DNA from: Lachnospiraceae bacterium
Lineage (GTDB): Bacteria; Bacillota; Clostridia; Lachnospirales; Lachnospiraceae
Assembly (NCBI GenBank): GCA_021769135.1
Contig: JAETTM010000004.1
Span: 47,501-111,500 of the forward strand
Length of the DNA stretch: 64,000 nucleotides
Direction of reading: 5' to 3'
Within the stretch, counting starts at the first letter, position 1, and each line of letters starts with the position of its first letter. The position numbers and the translations under genes were made by a program. Positions 7,820-17,219 of the stretch are shown one piece after another. The notes beneath the pieces are model-generated. The model saw only the letters and a list, made by a program, of their open reading frames with translations, made no database searches and was not told the origin of the DNA.

Positions 7820-8518
7820 TTACAGAAGAATCCTCTTCCGTTCTTCTTTTGTCAATTCCCTGTAGCCTCCGCTGGGAAGGCTTTCGTCCAGGGAAATCCC
7901 TCCCATAGCGATTCTTTTTAAGTAAGCGACCTGGCATCCTACGGCCTTAAGCATTCTTTTGACTTGATGGTATTTCCCTTCCCGAAGCGTCAGATAAAGG
8001 CTGGTTTCTGTAATTCGTTCCGCTTTTGCAGGCAAAGTCGGTTTTTCCTCCCCTATATCGATGCCGGCCTCCAACAAACGCCTGCCTTCTTCCGTAAGGG
8101 CATTATCCAATTCAACATAATAAACCTTATCCACATGCTTTTTCGGGGAAAGAAGACGGTGGGCCAATTCGCCGTCATTTGTCATGATGAGCAGCCCTTC
8201 CGTGTCCTTATCCAGCCTCCCTACCGGAAAAAGGTCATCGTATCCGCTATCCTTTAAAAGATCCGTTACCGTTTCACATAGATTGTCTTTTGTAGCGGAT
8301 ACCACCCCTTTTGGTTTGTTCAGCATATAATAAACATATTTGTGATATTCTACCTCTTTTCCCTGGAAAGTAACTTTATCCTGTCCTTCCTTCACCTTAA
8401 ATTCCGGCTTGTCGATAATTTCCCCGTTCACTTTTACCGCTTTCTTTTTCAGAAAAGCCTTTACCTGGCTGCGGCTGCCTATGTTGGCGTCGCATAGAAA
8501 TTTATCTAAACGAAGCAT
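7820..8518 (-). CDS. rsuA: 16S rRNA pseudouridine synthase, RsuA/RluB family
   Basis: A 232-residue enzyme that converts uridine to pseudouridine in ribosomal RNA. The N-terminal S4 RNA-binding domain (1-60, MLRLDKFLCDANIGSRSQ) is followed by the catalytic domain. GRLDKDTEGLLIMTND contains the catalytic Asp, and VKRMLKAVGC is the family's C-terminal motif. The length is normal for the family. RsuA rather than RluB or RluE is a best guess, since target site cannot be read from sequence. It leads the small operon that continues with the transglutaminase-like gene 23 bases downstream. Confidence 0.9.
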   Translation of the reverse strand: MLRLDKFLCDANIGSRSQVKAFLKKKAVKVNGEIIDKPEFKVKEGQDKVTFQGKEVEYHKYVYYMLNKPKGVVSATKDNLCETVTDLLKDSGYDDLFPVGRLDKDTEGLLIMTNDGELAHRLLSPKKHVDKVYYVELDNALTEEGRRLLEAGIDIGEEKPTLPAKAERITETSLYLTLREGKYHQVKRMLKAVGCQVAYLKRIAMGGISLDESLPSGGYRELTKEERKRILL

Positions 8519-8592
8519 TTCCCTTCTCCTTCTATTTTTTTATGTATCTCATATACTTGTATTAGATTTTCTTTATTGAGAATGGTGATTAT

Positions 8593-9576
8593 TTGAGAAA
8601 AAATATAAAAACATTTTCCCTTACCCTCGCATTCCTTCTTCTGACCGGCCTGTTGCTGGCTTTCCCGAAAGAAAGCCTTGCTTTTTCCCTGACCGGCCTG
8701 CAGCTCTGGTTTAACCGGATGGTTCCTACGCTGCTTCCTTTTATGATTTTGTCCGGTATTATGATACGCCTGGATCTAACGGAACATGTGGTCAAAGCGG
8801 TCAGCCCTTTTCTCATGCCGTTCTTCAAAATAAGCTTAAACGGCCTATATGCCGTTGTGATTGGTTTCCTCTGTGGATTCCCTATGGGTGCAAAGGTCAT
8901 CGCCGATTTATATGAAGGGCGCAGGATTACTAAAAAAGAAGCTTCTTTCCTATTGGCTTTTTGCAATAATATCGGCCCCGTATATTTTATCAGCTTTGTG
9001 CTTCCAACCTTGGAACTGAAATTGGTCCTTCCCTATGTTTTCGGCATGTATGGCTTGCCTTTATGCTACGGCATTTTCTTAAGGCATACGGTATACCGGG
9101 CCTATATCCCGTCTCCGTCCCGCCTGGGTCCTGTCCGCAAACTGAAAAACATTCTTTCCGCGGCGGAAGGCGCTGCTCCCATATCGCTGTTGGACACTTT
9201 GGACGATTCCATTTTATCGGGCCTTTACAGCATAGCCAAGCTGGGAGGCTATATGGTGCTGTTTAATCTGCTCAATCTGGTTCCCAGGGCATTCCTGCCC
9301 GTGTTTTCTTTCTCCGGCACAGATTCCGGGGCCGTTTTGAACTGCTTTTTGGAAATTACCAGCGGCATCAGCCGCATAGGCAGCCATGCCCCCCTTATCG
9401 TGCTGCTTTTGCTGCCCTTCGGCGGTTTTTCCTGCATTGCCCAGACATACAGCATAATAAAGAAGACGGATCTCTCCCTTAAAAATTATATATGCCATAA
9501 AATGGCGCTTTCTGGAATTACTTTGTTTTACTATTTCCTTTGGCAGTTATTTTTTCCTTCTTCGTTTCTTCTTTGA
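8593..9576 (+). CDS. ylbJ: YlbJ-like sporulation integral membrane protein (nucleoside-recognition domain)
   Basis: A 327-residue protein with about eight hydrophobic segments and two gate-like repeats, LWFNRMVPTLLPFMILSGIM near the start and FNLLNLVPRAFLPVF in the second half, as in YlbJ/SpoIIM-type nucleoside-recognition proteins. GFLCGFPMGAKVIADLYEG is a strongly conserved YlbJ block. Bacillus ylbJ is a sporulation gene; a transport role is possible but not shown. The apparent start is TTG at 8593 with a poor ribosome site, so the exact N-terminus is uncertain. The 3' end overlaps the convergent amidase gene by 30 bases. Confidence 0.82.
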   Translation: MRKNIKTFSLTLAFLLLTGLLLAFPKESLAFSLTGLQLWFNRMVPTLLPFMILSGIMIRLDLTEHVVKAVSPFLMPFFKISLNGLYAVVIGFLCGFPMGAKVIADLYEGRRITKKEASFLLAFCNNIGPVYFISFVLPTLELKLVLPYVFGMYGLPLCYGIFLRHTVYRAYIPSPSRLGPVRKLKNILSAAEGAAPISLLDTLDDSILSGLYSIAKLGGYMVLFNLLNLVPRAFLPVFSFSGTDSGAVLNCFLEITSGISRIGSHAPLIVLLLLPFGGFSCIAQTYSIIKKTDLSLKNYICHKMALSGITLFYYFLWQLFFPSSFLL

Positions 9577-10899
9577 GCGCCTCCCCTTTAAAAGGATTCC
9601 AGCCAGCAGGACAAGAACAAAAAGAATGGAGGAGCAAACCGCCGCCACTTGGAGAAAATATAAGACGGTCGGCTTAGGGGCTGTATTTGCGTTGAAGTTT
9701 TCTCCCATATCCTCCTCAGGCAGTGCTTTCGGATTATTTCGGGCAGTCATCACGCCTGCTTCCACAGCATCCTCCCCGTCGGACTGGGCCGGGGCTTTCA
9801 AATCTTCCCCGTTGTCGGAATTTTGGTTATTTTCTTCCCCGTACAGCATGGGATTTTCCTCTCCGTACAGCATGGAAGGAAGATAAACATGGCTGCTTTC
9901 TGTAGAAATATCATATTTATTATATACCCTCACCACTAAATCGGGAACAGTTCCCGAAGGGATATTTGCCGTAAAGGTGAGAAGATCCTTGCCGCGGGGC
10001 TCCCAAATCTCCAGGTTCGAAAAATTTTCCCCGCCATCCCAGCTAAAACTGTAATATGAAATATAGCTGTCATAATCCACGGCATATATGGAGACCGTCA
10101 CGTCTCCCGTTTTTTCGTCCACATCGTCCACATCTATCATGCATACATCTGGTTTAGTCAAGTCCGGTTTCATCGGCGCGGAAGGAAGCGGAGGTTCCTC
10201 CTTTTGATATCCGCTGTAATCTGTGCCCAGCACTTCCGATTTTAACCCATAATATTTTGCCACGGCAGTAGCATCCAGAATTCCCAGCTGCCTCAGCTTT
10301 TCTTCCGAAGTATAAAAAGGCATATCCCTTTTGTGGTCCAAATGGCAATGCTCTATCAGCGCGGAGGGTATTCCCTTTTCCGTGGAATGGCGGATAATCC
10401 CATAATAATCTTCCCCGTCGTCATTCATCCTTGTTTTGATTCCCCTGGGATAAAGGCCCATATCTTCTAAAAGCTCCAGCTCCGCGCTGGCAAAACCGTA
10501 TCCTTTCTGATATTCTTCTCCAAAAGCGGATATCCAGACTTCCGAGCCAAAAAGGCTTCTTTCCAGGGAAGTGTTGAAGTGCAGGCAAAACAAAAAATCC
10601 GCATTTTTCGAGGCTGCGAATTCCGCCCGCTCTTCCAAGCTCATATCCTTATCCCCATTACGGGTCATATAGACTTCAATCCCTTCGTATTTTTCCAATT
10701 CTTCCTTCATGGCAGAGGCAACCGCCATTGTCATATCCTTTTCCGTATATCCGTCATATTGCGCCCCCAGGTTCTCTCCTCCGTGTCCCGGATCCAACAC
10801 CACCACTACCGGCTGAGCCGCATATCCCCGGATGCTAAACAGACAAAAAAGAAGGAAACAGGCCATGCCGTTTACCGCCGCTTTCAAAAAAATTTTCAT
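9547..10899 (-). CDS. Membrane-anchored N-acetylmuramoyl-L-alanine amidase
   Basis: A 450-residue cell-wall hydrolase that cleaves the bond between muramic acid and the stem peptide. It has a signal sequence (to about residue 28), then an Amidase_3 zinc domain: VVLDPGHGGENLG (zinc His), EKDMTMAVA (zinc Glu region), LFCLHFN (second His) and SALIEHCHLDH (catalytic Glu). A beta-rich domain (about 235-340) and a Glu/Asn-rich linker follow, then a C-terminal helix with a basic RRSKKKRRRKK tail, so both ends may be membrane-associated. The ATG at 10899 is preferred to a TTG 33 bases upstream. It is convergent with and overlaps ylbJ. Confidence 0.87.
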   Translation of the reverse strand: MKIFLKAAVNGMACFLLFCLFSIRGYAAQPVVVVLDPGHGGENLGAQYDGYTEKDMTMAVASAMKEELEKYEGIEVYMTRNGDKDMSLEERAEFAASKNADFLFCLHFNTSLERSLFGSEVWISAFGEEYQKGYGFASAELELLEDMGLYPRGIKTRMNDDGEDYYGIIRHSTEKGIPSALIEHCHLDHKRDMPFYTSEEKLRQLGILDATAVAKYYGLKSEVLGTDYSGYQKEEPPLPSAPMKPDLTKPDVCMIDVDDVDEKTGDVTVSIYAVDYDSYISYYSFSWDGGENFSNLEIWEPRGKDLLTFTANIPSGTVPDLVVRVYNKYDISTESSHVYLPSMLYGEENPMLYGEENNQNSDNGEDLKAPAQSDGEDAVEAGVMTARNNPKALPEEDMGENFNANTAPKPTVLYFLQVAAVCSSILFVLVLLAGILLKGRRSKKKRRRKK

Positions 10900-10983
10900 A
10901 TTTATAACTATGCCCTTTCCCAAAATGCCCAACGGAAGCCGCGCACCGGCGTAAATATGGCATTTGGCCCGTTGCCCGCGGGA

Positions 10984-11024
10984 ACAAAGAAACCGGCTCC
11001 GTCATTGAGGGCGAAACCGGTTTG
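10984..11024 (-). terminator. Probable intrinsic terminator downstream of the coiled-coil gene
   Basis: On the minus strand AAACCGG and CCGGTTT (11017-11023 and 10990-10996) form a stem with a 20-base partly structured loop, followed by CTTTGTT. It falls between the gene ending at 11050 and the amidase gene. Confidence 0.55.
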
Positions 11025-11049
11025 CAATTACTTTTACTATTTATCTTCC

Positions 11050-11661
11050 CTATTTCAGCATATCTAAGTTCAGGGATTCGCCGTCTGCCCCGTTCTCCGC
11101 CCCGTCCAGCAACGAATCCGTTTCCTGCGGGCGCAAATCCGCCCGGTTGGACCTGATAACCTCCGCATATCCGTTTAAGTTATTAATAAAACTCTCATAA
11201 TGGGATGTTGTCATATTCATCGTCTGAACAATCATGTTTTCCAGGTTTGCCAGCATATCGTCCGTGTACTGAATCGCCGCCGCCCTCATATTATTGGCCT
11301 CGATGGTAGCATTGTCCAATATTTCCTGTGCCTGATGGCTGGCCAAACTCACCACTTCATTGGCCTGGGCATAAGCCTGCTGCATAATCTCATGCTCGTT
11401 AATCAGTTCGTTGGTATGTACGGTAGCTTCATTAATCAAAGCTTCCGCCTTTGTCCTGGCATCGTTCAAGATGGCTTCCTTATTGCTGATTATCTTTTGA
11501 TACCGCTTGATTTCATCAGGAGTCTTCATCCGAAGTTCCCGGAGCAGTTCATCAATTTCCTCTTTATTCACGATAATCTTCGTATTGGATAACGCCTGGT
11601 ATTTACAACTATCAATGTACTCTTCGATTTCGTCGATTAATTGTTCAATCCTGCTGCTCAT
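11050..11661 (-). CDS. Coiled-coil protein resembling ATPase subunit H/B and DivIVA-type proteins
   Basis: A 203-residue, almost wholly helical protein. Residues 1-60 form a short conserved head; 60-150 is an alanine-rich coiled coil (ARTKAEALINEATV, QAQEILDNATIEANNM) of the kind annotated as V-type ATPase subunit H or ATP-synthase B-like. The tail after 165 is acidic and low complexity. No other ATPase subunits are nearby, so the ATPase label is misleading; a cell-division or envelope scaffold of the DivIVA type is as likely. It lies 41 bases downstream of coaD and probably belongs to that transcript. The role is unknown. Confidence 0.7.
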   Translation of the reverse strand: MSSRIEQLIDEIEEYIDSCKYQALSNTKIIVNKEEIDELLRELRMKTPDEIKRYQKIISNKEAILNDARTKAEALINEATVHTNELINEHEIMQQAYAQANEVVSLASHQAQEILDNATIEANNMRAAAIQYTDDMLANLENMIVQTMNMTTSHYESFINNLNGYAEVIRSNRADLRPQETDSLLDGAENGADGESLNLDMLK

Positions 11662-11702
11662 ATAGTAACCTCTCCCATTACTGCCGCCATCTTTTGACAG
11701 TA

Positions 11703-12188
11703 TTATCTATGTCCGTATTTTTCATAAATAAGCTGCGCCACAAATTTTGGCACACACATGGATATATCCCCGTTGAAGCTGGCAATTTCCTTCACGCTGC
11801 TGGAACTTAAATAAGCATATTCCAAACTGGTGGTTAAAAACATTGTATCCAGTTCCCCTTTGGAAAGCAGCTTATTGGTCTGGGCAATCTGCAGTTCATA
11901 CTCGAAATCGGTAATCGCACGCAATCCCCGGATTGCCACATGTACATTTTTCTTCTTCGCGTAATCGATTAATAAGCCGCTGAAAAAATCCACCTTAACA
12001 TTCGGGATATCTTTTGTCGCTTCTTCTAATATCTTAACACGTTCTTCCACAGAAAACAATGGAGTCTTTAATTGATTGTTCAACACGCTTACTGTTAATT
12101 CGTCAAAAATATCCGCAGCACGACGAATTACATCAAGGTGTCCATAGGTAACCGGGTCAAAACTCCCCGGATAAATAGCAGCCTTCAT
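11703..12188 (-). CDS. coaD: Phosphopantetheine adenylyltransferase
   Basis: A 161-residue cytoplasmic enzyme of coenzyme A synthesis, joining ATP and 4'-phosphopantetheine to give dephospho-CoA. The nucleotidyltransferase motif appears as [13 protein letters not shown] (the T/HxGH site is TYGH), with [17 protein letters not shown] in the middle and [15 protein letters not shown], which contains the ISSTxxR-like loop, near the C-terminus. The length matches the family. It starts 18 bases downstream of rsmD, the usual pairing. AAGGGG precedes the ATG. Confidence 0.95.
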   Translation of the reverse strand: MKAAIYPGSFDPVTYGHLDVIRRAADIFDELTVSVLNNQLKTPLFSVEERVKILEEATKDIPNVKVDFFSGLLIDYAKKKNVHVAIRGLRAITDFEYELQIAQTNKLLSKGELDTMFLTTSLEYAYLSSSSVKEIASFNGDISMCVPKFVAQLIYEKYGHR

Positions 12189-12206
12189 CTTTTCCCCTTG
12201 CCCTTC

Positions 12207-12764
12207 TCAGCTTTCCTGTCCTTTTTTTAAAAATACATGTTTATTTGTTTTATATGTTTTTTCCCGTATAATTTCATACCCCAAAGAAGCAGAAAAAGAA
12301 AAATCCTGCAAAAGGCCAGCTTCGATAACAATCAATGTATTTTCTGTTACATAGGCTTTATCCGCCAGGGAGGCCAGTACTTTATTCTCGTATCCTTCCC
12401 CATAGGGAGGATCCATAAAAATAATATCCGCTTCCTTTTCATGAATAAGGGCCAGCGCCCCGCACACATCCTGCCGGAAAATGGTTGCCCGATTTTCCGT
12501 TTTCGTGAATTCCAAATTATGCTTGATGCAGGAAAAAGCTTCCTTATTGTTATCCACAAAATAGGCATGCCTTGCCCCACGGCTGAGCGCCTCGATACCA
12601 ATCCCTCCGCTGCCGCTGAACAAATCGATGAATAAACAATCCTCCAAATATGGCTGTAAAATATTGAATAAGGTTTCTTTTACCCTATCCGTCGTAGGCC
12701 GCGTGCCCATTCCTTCCGGCGTTTTTAGAGGAAGACGCCTTGCCGTTCCCGCAATTACTCTCAT
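12207..12764 (-). CDS. rsmD: 16S rRNA (guanine-N2) methyltransferase RsmD
   Basis: A 185-residue S-adenosylmethionine-dependent methyltransferase acting on 16S rRNA (G966 in E. coli). LFIDLFSGSGGIGIEALSRG is the SAM-binding loop and DIIFMDPPYGEGYE carries the DPPY catalytic motif. The N-terminal TRPTTDRVKETLFNIL block is typical. AAAGGG precedes the ATG at 12764 by six bases. It is transcribed from its own promoter (12820-12848) and runs into coaD. Confidence 0.95.
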   Translation of the reverse strand: MRVIAGTARRLPLKTPEGMGTRPTTDRVKETLFNILQPYLEDCLFIDLFSGSGGIGIEALSRGARHAYFVDNNKEAFSCIKHNLEFTKTENRATIFRQDVCGALALIHEKEADIIFMDPPYGEGYENKVLASLADKAYVTENTLIVIEAGLLQDFSFSASLGYEIIREKTYKTNKHVFLKKGQES

Positions 12765-12819
12765 AACAAACCCTTTGCTTTACAATAAATATCTTAGGTA
12801 CAATTTCCATCTTTCTACC

Positions 12820-12848
12820 ATCATAATCGTTTCTTCGATTCTGGTCAA
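12820..12848 (-). promoter_or_regulatory. Sigma-A type promoter for rsmD-coaD
   Basis: On the minus strand TTGACC (12843-12848) and TATGAT (12820-12825) are separated by 17 bases, about 55 bases upstream of the rsmD start, in the short gap after parC. Confidence 0.78.
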
Positions 12849-12884
12849 TCTTTTTTTCTATAATTATAATATATAATTTTGTTC

Positions 12885-15125
12885 CTAAATCCGCGGCTTA
12901 ATTCCCTTTGTATCCCTTTTCCCCGCTTTTATCTTATTCAGTTCCATCTTTTTGCCCTTATATTCGATGAAATTTTCTGTCGAATTCTGGGTATAATATA
13001 CATTTTCCACATAATCCTTATTGCCCAGCTTCATTCCCCGGACACCCACTGCGCCCTTTTTCTTTTCCGGTATTTCTTCTATGGGAAAGCGCAGGAAATA
13101 CCCCTCCGCCGTCTGCAACACGATGTTGCTTTGCTCTTTCAGGATAGCCGCCGAGACTACTTCATCCCCCTCTTGCAGTTTGGTGGCGGATACTGTCCGT
13201 TTTGCCACATCGAATTCCCCGCCGTCCACAATTTTTAGCATGGACTGCCTGGTGGCGAACACTACCCGGTAAAGGTTCAGCTGGGACTGGCCGGTCACCA
13301 GAATAATGGTTTCCTTTTCCGCACTGTAATTGCTGATATTATCCAGGGGTACGCCCTTATCCCGGAACTTTCCAAAGGGGATGTCCGGCACTTTAATGGT
13401 ATGTAGCTGCCCCATGTTGGTAAAGACGCAGATGCGCCCTGTGTTTTTGCATGGGAAAACGTATTTATTTTCCCCGTCGGCCGCTTCTTTGTTCCTCTCA
13501 TAAGTAGGCATATCAATAGTTTTCACATAACCGAAACGGTCAATGAGGCACATCACTTCCATTTCTTCCATTTTCTTTTCCTCATAAACCGCCTCTTCCC
13601 CATTTTCCACCACTGTGCGCCGTGGCCTTCCATACTCCTTCTTTATGGCATCCAGCTCCTTGATGATAACCTGGGCCATGGAATCCCTGCGTTCCAGGAT
13701 ATCTTCATACCGGTAAATATTTGCCATTGTTTCCTCATGTTCCTTGATCAGGGCTTCAAGCTCCAATCCGATTAACTTGTATAGACGCATATCCAGTATG
13801 GCATTGGCCTGCTTTTCCGTGAACCTGAGCTGGGCTGCCATAATACGGGATTCCTTTGACTTGAATTTGATGCCGTCAATCTTCCCTTCCGTAAGGCAAT
13901 CCTTTACCATTGCCCTATCCTTGCTGCCCCGAAGTATTTCGATGATTAAGTCGATGACATTGCAGGCTTTTATCAACCCTTCCTGTATTTCCTTCCTCTC
14001 CAGCTCTTTTTCCAGAAGGGTCTTATACTTTCTGCCGGCCACTTCAAACTGAAAATCAACGTTGGCCTTGATAATTTGCTTTAACCCCATAGTCTCCGGC
14101 CTGCCATCGGAAATCGCCAGCATATTTACGCCGAAAGTATCCTCCAAACGGGTTTTTTTGTAAAGCATGTTGATAAAATTGTTCACATCCGCATCTTTTT
14201 TCAGCTCGATGACAATTCGGATGCCTTCCTTGGAGGATTGGTTGGAAATGTCCACGATATCCTGGGTTTTCTTGGTTTCCGCAAGGGCCGCCACGTCGGA
14301 AAGGAATTTCCCGATATTGGCGCCTATCATCGGATAGGGGATTTCCGTGATTACAAGGTTGGTTTTTCCTCCCTTGGCCTTCTCTATTTCCACCTTTCCC
14401 CTAATCTTTATTTTTCCTGTTCCGGTTTCATAAACGGATAGAAGCTCATCTTTATTGATAACAATCCCCCCGGTGGGGAAATCGGGCCCTTTCACATATT
14501 TCATCAACCCTTTTGTGGTAATTTCCGGGTCTTTCATATATGCTTTAGCCGCGTCAATGACTTCCGCCAGGTTATGGGGAGGGATGTTGGTAGCCATTCC
14601 TACTGCAATACCCTCGGAGCCGTTCACAAGAAGGTTAGGTATTTTTACCGGAAGCACCGCGGGCTCTTTCTCCGTCTCATCGAAATTAGGAACGAAGTCT
14701 ACTACGTCTTTGTCCAAATCGGAAAGGAAAGCCTCCTGGGTAACTTTCTCCAGCCTGGCTTCCGTATAACGCATGGCCGCTGCCCCATCCCCTTCGATAT
14801 TGCCGAAATTGCCATGGCCGTCTATCAAAGGCATTCCCTTTTTAAAATCCTGCGTCATGACCACCAGGGCTTCATATATGGAACTGTCTCCATGGGGATG
14901 GTATTTACCCATCGTATCCCCTACAATACGGGCGCTTTTCCGATAAGGCCTGTCATAGCGGATACCCAGTTCATGCATATCATACAGAGTCCTCCTCTGC
15001 ACCGGTTTTAATCCGTCCCTTACATCGGGAAGGGCCCTGGCAATTATGACGCTCATCGCATAGTCAATATAAGATTTCTGCATCACTTCCGAATATTCTG
15101 TTTTTATTATTCTGCTGTCTTCCAT
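12885..15125 (-). CDS. parC: DNA topoisomerase IV subunit A (GyrA/ParC family)
   Basis: A 746-residue DNA-cleaving subunit of a type IIA topoisomerase. The catalytic tyrosine is Tyr120 in AAMRYTEAR. The quinolone-resistance region reads PHGDSSIYEAL, with Ser81 and Glu85 at the two hot positions, the usual susceptible types. The beta-propeller domain occupies roughly residues 500-740. I see no GyrA-box (QRRGGKG), which favours ParC over GyrA, although Clostridia carry diverse second GyrA-like copies. It follows parE on the same strand. AGGAGG precedes the ATG. Confidence 0.85.
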   Translation of the reverse strand: MEDSRIIKTEYSEVMQKSYIDYAMSVIIARALPDVRDGLKPVQRRTLYDMHELGIRYDRPYRKSARIVGDTMGKYHPHGDSSIYEALVVMTQDFKKGMPLIDGHGNFGNIEGDGAAAMRYTEARLEKVTQEAFLSDLDKDVVDFVPNFDETEKEPAVLPVKIPNLLVNGSEGIAVGMATNIPPHNLAEVIDAAKAYMKDPEITTKGLMKYVKGPDFPTGGIVINKDELLSVYETGTGKIKIRGKVEIEKAKGGKTNLVITEIPYPMIGANIGKFLSDVAALAETKKTQDIVDISNQSSKEGIRIVIELKKDADVNNFINMLYKKTRLEDTFGVNMLAISDGRPETMGLKQIIKANVDFQFEVAGRKYKTLLEKELERKEIQEGLIKACNVIDLIIEILRGSKDRAMVKDCLTEGKIDGIKFKSKESRIMAAQLRFTEKQANAILDMRLYKLIGLELEALIKEHEETMANIYRYEDILERRDSMAQVIIKELDAIKKEYGRPRRTVVENGEEAVYEEKKMEEMEVMCLIDRFGYVKTIDMPTYERNKEAADGENKYVFPCKNTGRICVFTNMGQLHTIKVPDIPFGKFRDKGVPLDNISNYSAEKETIILVTGQSQLNLYRVVFATRQSMLKIVDGGEFDVAKRTVSATKLQEGDEVVSAAILKEQSNIVLQTAEGYFLRFPIEEIPEKKKGAVGVRGMKLGNKDYVENVYYTQNSTENFIEYKGKKMELNKIKAGKRDTKGIKPRI

Positions 15126-15228
15126 GACAGGTTCCTCCTATTCCAGTTCCGCAAGTGCCCCTACAGCACCGTAAAACATACATCTTGCAGAGAAATTTCC
15201 GGCCGCTGCGCGTCCGTAAATTCTCTGG

Positions 15229-15283
15229 GGTGCTTCCTGGGCACTTGCTGATTTCCCAGTTCCGCAAGTGCCCAGGAAGCACC
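15229..15283. repeat. 20-bp perfect inverted repeat between parE and parC
   Basis: Arms 15229-15248 and 15264-15283 are perfect inverted copies (GGTGCTTCCTGGGCACTTGC and its complement) around a 15-base loop. Part of the right arm with its flank (CCAGTTCCGCAAGTGCCC, 15256-15273) is repeated directly at 15143-15160. No T-run follows on either strand, so it is not a standard terminator. It could be an mRNA processing or stability hairpin that sets the parE/parC ratio, or a small repetitive element. Confidence 0.8.
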
Positions 15284-15296
15284 CATTAAAACTCAT

Positions 15297-17219
15297 CTAA
15301 ATATCCAGTTCCGCGTCGGTAGCGTGTTCGTAGATGAAAGCTTTACGGGGGGGAACTTCGGTGCCCATGAGCATTTCCGTTACTTCGGAAGCCATGCGGG
15401 CGTCTTCGATTTCAACCAGCTTTAACAGCCTCGTTTCCGGGTTAAGGGTGGTTTCCCATAGCTGCCCGGCGTCCATTTCGCCAAGGCCTTTGTAACGCTG
15501 TAGGGTAAACGGGCCTTTGTGGCGCTTTCTGTATTTTTCCAACGCTTTGTCATCGTACAAATATTCTTCCGCTCCTTTGGACGGCATTGCTTTATATAAA
15601 GGCGGCATGGCAATGTACACATGCCCTTCATAGATAAGCTCCGGCATGAAACGATAAAATAAAGTAAGCAGCAGGGTGGAAATATGAGCGCCGTCCACGT
15701 CCGCATCCGCCATAATGATTATCTTGTCATAGCGAAGCTTGGAGATATCGAAGTCATTGCCATATCCTTCCGAAAAGCCGCAGCCAAAGGCGTTAATCAT
15801 CGTTTTAATCTCCGCATTGGCAAGGACTTTGTCAATGCTGGCCTTTTCCACGTTCAAAATCTTTCCCCGTATGGGCAGGATGGCTTGAAAAGCACGGTTC
15901 CTGGCGGTCTTTGCGCTGCCCCCTGCGGAATCGCCTTCCACAATGAAGATTTCGCATTTGGAAGCATCCCTGGATTCGCAGTTGGCCAGCTTTCCGTTGG
16001 AGTCAAAGGAGAATTTCTGTTTGGTCAGCATATTCGTCTTTGCCTTTTCTTCCGTTTTCCGTATTTTTGCCGCCTTTTCCGCGCAGGAAATCACATTCTT
16101 CAATGTTTCCAGATTCCGGTCAAAATAACGGACAATCTCTTCCCCCGTTACCTTGCTGACCACCTTTGCCGCATCCTGATTGTCCAGCTTTGTCTTCGTC
16201 TGTCCTTCGAACCTGGGGTCGGGATGCTTGATGGAAACTACCGCCGTCATGCCGTTTCGCACGTCGGCCCCGGTGAAATTCACATCCTTTTCCTTTAAAA
16301 TGTTCAGTTCCCTGGCATAGGTGTTGATTACGTTGGTGAACATGGTCTTAAATCCGGTCAGATGGGTGCCGCCTTCCGCATTGTAGATATTATTGCAGAA
16401 GCCAAGTACATTTTCATGGAATTCGTTCACGTACTGAAAGGCCACTTCCACAGAAATGTTTTCGTTTTCCCCTTTATAATAAATCACATCGTGGACCGTT
16501 TCCTTGGATTTATTCATATCCTTAATAAAACCCACGATGCCCTCCGGTTCCTTATATTCCATATGCTCTGCCGGAGTTTTCCGCTTATCTTCATAAACTA
16601 TCGTTAACGTAGGGTTTAAATAGGCCGTCTCGTGCAGGCGGCTTTTTACTTCATCCTCCTTAAAGCGGGTCCGGTCGAAAATCGTATCATCCGGCAGGAA
16701 GTTTACTTTTGTTCCCGTCTCCCGGGTTTTGCCGATTACCGGCAGCAGTCCGTCCTTTAACTGGATTACCGGATTTCCTCTTTCGTATTTATCCTCATAT
16801 ATAAAACCGCCGTTTTTTACCTGTACGGTCAAATAGGCGGACAGGGCGTTTACCACGGAAGATCCTACCCCATGAAGGCCGCCGCTTGTTTTATAGGCGG
16901 AATTGTCGAACTTTCCCCCGGCATGCAGGGTGGTAAAAACAAGCCGCTCCGCGCTTACCCCCTTTTCATGCATCCCTACAGGGATGCCCCGGCCGTTATC
17001 TTCCACCGTGGCCGAGCCATCCGCTTCCAATGTCACTTTTATTTTATCGCAATAGCCTGCCAGATGCTCGTCCACGGCATTATCCACAATTTCATAGATA
17101 AGATGATTCAGCCCTTTATAAGAAACGCTTCCGATATACATTCCCGGCCGTTTCCTGACCGCTTCCAGCCCTTCCAAAACCGTTATTTTTGAGGCGTCAT
17201 AGATATCTGCTTTTGCCAT
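15297..17219 (-). CDS. parE: DNA topoisomerase IV subunit B (GyrB/ParE family)
   Basis: A 640-residue ATPase subunit. The GHKL ATP site is visible as EIVDNAVDEH, VEDNGRGIPVG and TSGGLHGVGSSVVNAL; the transducer domain follows; the Toprim domain has IVEGDSAGGSAK and MADADVDGAH (Mg-binding acidic cluster). The C-terminus LKLVEIEDARMASEVTEMLM is typical of the family. Pairing with a GyrA-box-less A subunit supports topoisomerase IV, but gyrase-type paralogues are hard to exclude. The ATG at 17219 follows AAAGGATG. A 171-base gap with a strong hairpin separates it from parC. Confidence 0.87.
   Translation of the reverse strand: MAKADIYDASKITVLEGLEAVRKRPGMYIGSVSYKGLNHLIYEIVDNAVDEHLAGYCDKIKVTLEADGSATVEDNGRGIPVGMHEKGVSAERLVFTTLHAGGKFDNSAYKTSGGLHGVGSSVVNALSAYLTVQVKNGGFIYEDKYERGNPVIQLKDGLLPVIGKTRETGTKVNFLPDDTIFDRTRFKEDEVKSRLHETAYLNPTLTIVYEDKRKTPAEHMEYKEPEGIVGFIKDMNKSKETVHDVIYYKGENENISVEVAFQYVNEFHENVLGFCNNIYNAEGGTHLTGFKTMFTNVINTYARELNILKEKDVNFTGADVRNGMTAVVSIKHPDPRFEGQTKTKLDNQDAAKVVSKVTGEEIVRYFDRNLETLKNVISCAEKAAKIRKTEEKAKTNMLTKQKFSFDSNGKLANCESRDASKCEIFIVEGDSAGGSAKTARNRAFQAILPIRGKILNVEKASIDKVLANAEIKTMINAFGCGFSEGYGNDFDISKLRYDKIIIMADADVDGAHISTLLLTLFYRFMPELIYEGHVYIAMPPLYKAMPSKGAEEYLYDDKALEKYRKRHKGPFTLQRYKGLGEMDAGQLWETTLNPETRLLKLVEIEDARMASEVTEMLMGTEVPPRKAFIYEHATDAELDI

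Noticed and set aside
11050..11661. V-type ATPase subunit
   Set aside because: Similarity is only to coiled coil, and no other ATPase subunit gene is near.
12885..17219. Call of gyrA/gyrB for the topoisomerase pair
   Set aside because: The A subunit lacks the QRRGGKG GyrA-box, so topoisomerase IV is the better fit, though a gyrase-like paralogue cannot be fully excluded.
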